Assembly: GCA_019321725.1 (NCBI GenBank)
Contig: CM033113.1
Location: 4,464,001-4,528,000, forward strand
DNA from: Paulownia fortunei
Lineage: Eukaryota; Streptophyta; Magnoliopsida; Lamiales; Paulowniaceae
Reading direction: 5' to 3'
DNA: 64,000 nucleotides
Shown here: piece by piece, positions 62,447 to 64,000 of the stretch
How the letters are laid out: each line of letters starts with the position of its first letter
How positions within the stretch are numbered: the stretch's first letter is position 1
Program-made: the position numbers and the translations under genes
Notes under the pieces: model-generated
What the model saw: the letters and a program-made list of their open reading frames with translations, nothing else
Told to the model about the DNA's origin: nothing
Database searches by the model: none

Positions 62447-64000
62447 ATGATCATGATACGGGCTAAAAATCTGAACTCTCTTCTTCTGTTGGCCGCCATC
62501 GTCCTCTATTCTTTCTGCCCGAGATTTTGCACAGCACAAGACAACAGTACATCAAGCGATACTTGCGACACTCATGGCAAGTGTGGGGGGTTTGGGAGCT
62601 GCAACGCACAAGATTCACCAATTTGTACTTGTTTGAAAGGGTTTTATCCGCGGAACAATCAGGAATGGGATTCAGGGAACTGGACCAGTGGGTGTGTGAG
62701 GAGGGTCCCTTTGAACTGTGAAGGGAATAATGGGACAACTAATGGCAGAAGAGAAGATGGGTTTTTAAGGCTTCAGAAGATGAAAATTTCGGGCTACTCG
62801 GACCGGTGGTTTGGCCCGCAAAATCAGTGCGGAGGTCGATGCTTGAGGAATTGTTCGTGCATAGCCTATGGATTTGACGTCGGTATTGGATGTATGTTCT
62901 GGAGTGGAACCTTAATTGACATTCAGAAATTTCCAAGCGGCTCGGGGGGCTCAGATCTTTATGTTCGTGTTGCAAATTCTGAACTAGGTAATTTTATTAG
63001 GAAGATTTCTATGATAATTTTGAATGTCATATTAAAGGCTGCTATTTGTTTTATCTGTTTTGAAGAAATAAGTGTTTTCTGATTTCTTGATCCTTCTATT
63101 TCGAGTTGTGCTTCTTACTTTTTCACCCCAACCGAACAAGTTTGACTCTGAGCATTTATATTCTACTATCGTGAAATTATTGATGTCGTCCAAATGCCCT
63201 TTTACTCGCCTTGGTAGAGTTTATGACAGAAAGAAGGATTATGAGGGAGTAAATCTTATGTTCCTTTACTCTATGATGGTTGTTCTTTGTCGCAGATCGC
63301 AAAAAAGACTTTAAGAAGATAATAATAATTCTGGTTTTAGTTGGCTTTGTTATCGTATCCATTTGCACATATTTTTCTTGGAAATGGATGGCTAAGCACA
63401 GAGGTAATATTTCTAAAATTAATCCCTTGAATTAGTAAATGTATGCAGCTTTCACTTAGCACGCATTTGCTTGTCAAGTAGGCAAAAAAAGAACAAGTGA
63501 ACTTGCAAAAGCGGGCGCATCAGGTTCAGTTGATGCCTCTCTTCAAGATGCATTAAGCCAAGTTAATCTTGAAGAGTTACCGTTGTTTAAGTTTGAGATA
63601 CTTGCAAATGCAACCAACAATTTCTTGGAAGCTAACAAGCTTGGGAAGGGAGGTTTTGGCCCTGTTTACAAGGTAATCTCTCATGCTTATTCATCTAATT
63701 TGATCTTATCTCATATATCACGCTCATTGAATATGAAGTGCTGAAACTGCTGCAACTCTAGGGAGAATTGGCGAATGGAAGAGAAATTGCAGTTAAGAGG
63801 CTTTCAAAAGCATCTGGACAAGGGATGCAAGAGTTTATGAATGAAGTGGTGCTAATTTCGAAACTCCAACATAGGAATCTTGTTAGACTACTTGGGTGCT
63901 GTGTAGAGAACAAAGAGACGATGCTGATATACGAATACATGCCTAATAAAAGCTTGGACTTTTTCCTATTTGGTCAGTTCAAGGTCTACTCTGTTTTATC
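62447..64000 (+). CDS. G6: lectin-less EGF-PAN receptor-like kinase, partial at window end
   Basis: Exons seen: 62447-62987, 63296-63403, 63482-63672, 63762-63972; the rest lies beyond the window. Start at 62447 or the in-frame ATG at 62453. A hydrophobic signal peptide ([16 protein letters not shown]) runs directly into an EGF-like domain ([13 protein letters not shown], about 36-62) and a PAN domain ([11 protein letters not shown], about 85-170). A membrane span in exon 2, the kinase glycine loop (GKGGFG) and Lys about 292 follow. The B-lectin and most of the S-locus glycoprotein domain, which make up about 270 residues in G1-G5, are absent, yet exon 1 is open and splice phases match the paralogues. 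So this is either a real short receptor or an N-terminally deleted gene with a fortuitous signal sequence. RD status cannot be checked here. Confidence 0.85.

Overview
The window is nuclear DNA of a eudicot plant. The evidence is AT-rich intergenic sequence with AT microsatellites, GT-AG introns, plant-only gene families (single-B-box BBX, NIGT1/HHO GARP-type MYB, S-domain receptor kinases) and a Ty1/copia retrotransposon primed by initiator tRNA-Met. I cannot fix the species from the sequence. All exon structures below were built by hand from splice sites, reading phase and comparison among the paralogues.

Layout. A BBX zinc-finger gene (468-1209, minus) is followed by a 1.2-kb fold-back element. 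Then comes a cluster of six plus-strand G-type lectin S-receptor-like kinases, called G1-G6 here: G1 5977-9186, G2 12368-15709, G3 21951-25236, G4 32158-35467, G5 44130-47422, and G6 from 62447, cut off by the window end. Between G3 and G4 lies a NIGT1/HHO transcription-factor gene (27991-29878). An 8.7-kb minus-strand copia element (52578-61272) sits between G5 and G6.

The cluster grew by at least two tandem segmental duplications whose breakpoints can be read. Unit A (tail of G1, all of G2, 3' flank; about 9011-17621) was copied to about 20071-25884, giving G3. Unit B (last exon of the HHO gene, all of G4, 3' flank; about 29648-38640) was copied to about 39301-61310, giving G5. The copies later diverged by insertions, most of which can be defined against the empty paralogous site.

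G1, G2 and G4 read as complete receptor kinases of 825, 845 and 838 aa: signal peptide, B-lectin, S-locus glycoprotein, EGF-like, PAN, one membrane span, RD-type Ser/Thr kinase, C-terminal tail. G3 has a frameshift in its last exon and G5 a stop before the catalytic loop. The HHO gene is frameshifted at the start of its MYB domain. G6 lacks the lectin and S-locus domains and joins a fresh signal peptide to EGF-PAN-TM-kinase. All five frameshifts in the window, two of them in the copia element, are apparent one-base losses in or beside short homopolymers, so consensus errors must be excluded before the genes are called dead.

The receptor kinases probably sit in the plasma membrane and sense extracellular signals (defence or self-recognition in this family). 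Their ligands cannot be inferred here. Nothing in the window suggests an operon-like or wholly new system. The most unusual items are the lectin-less receptor kinase G6, the 18-nt GT...AG intron relic read as coding in G1, and the well-resolved duplication history.
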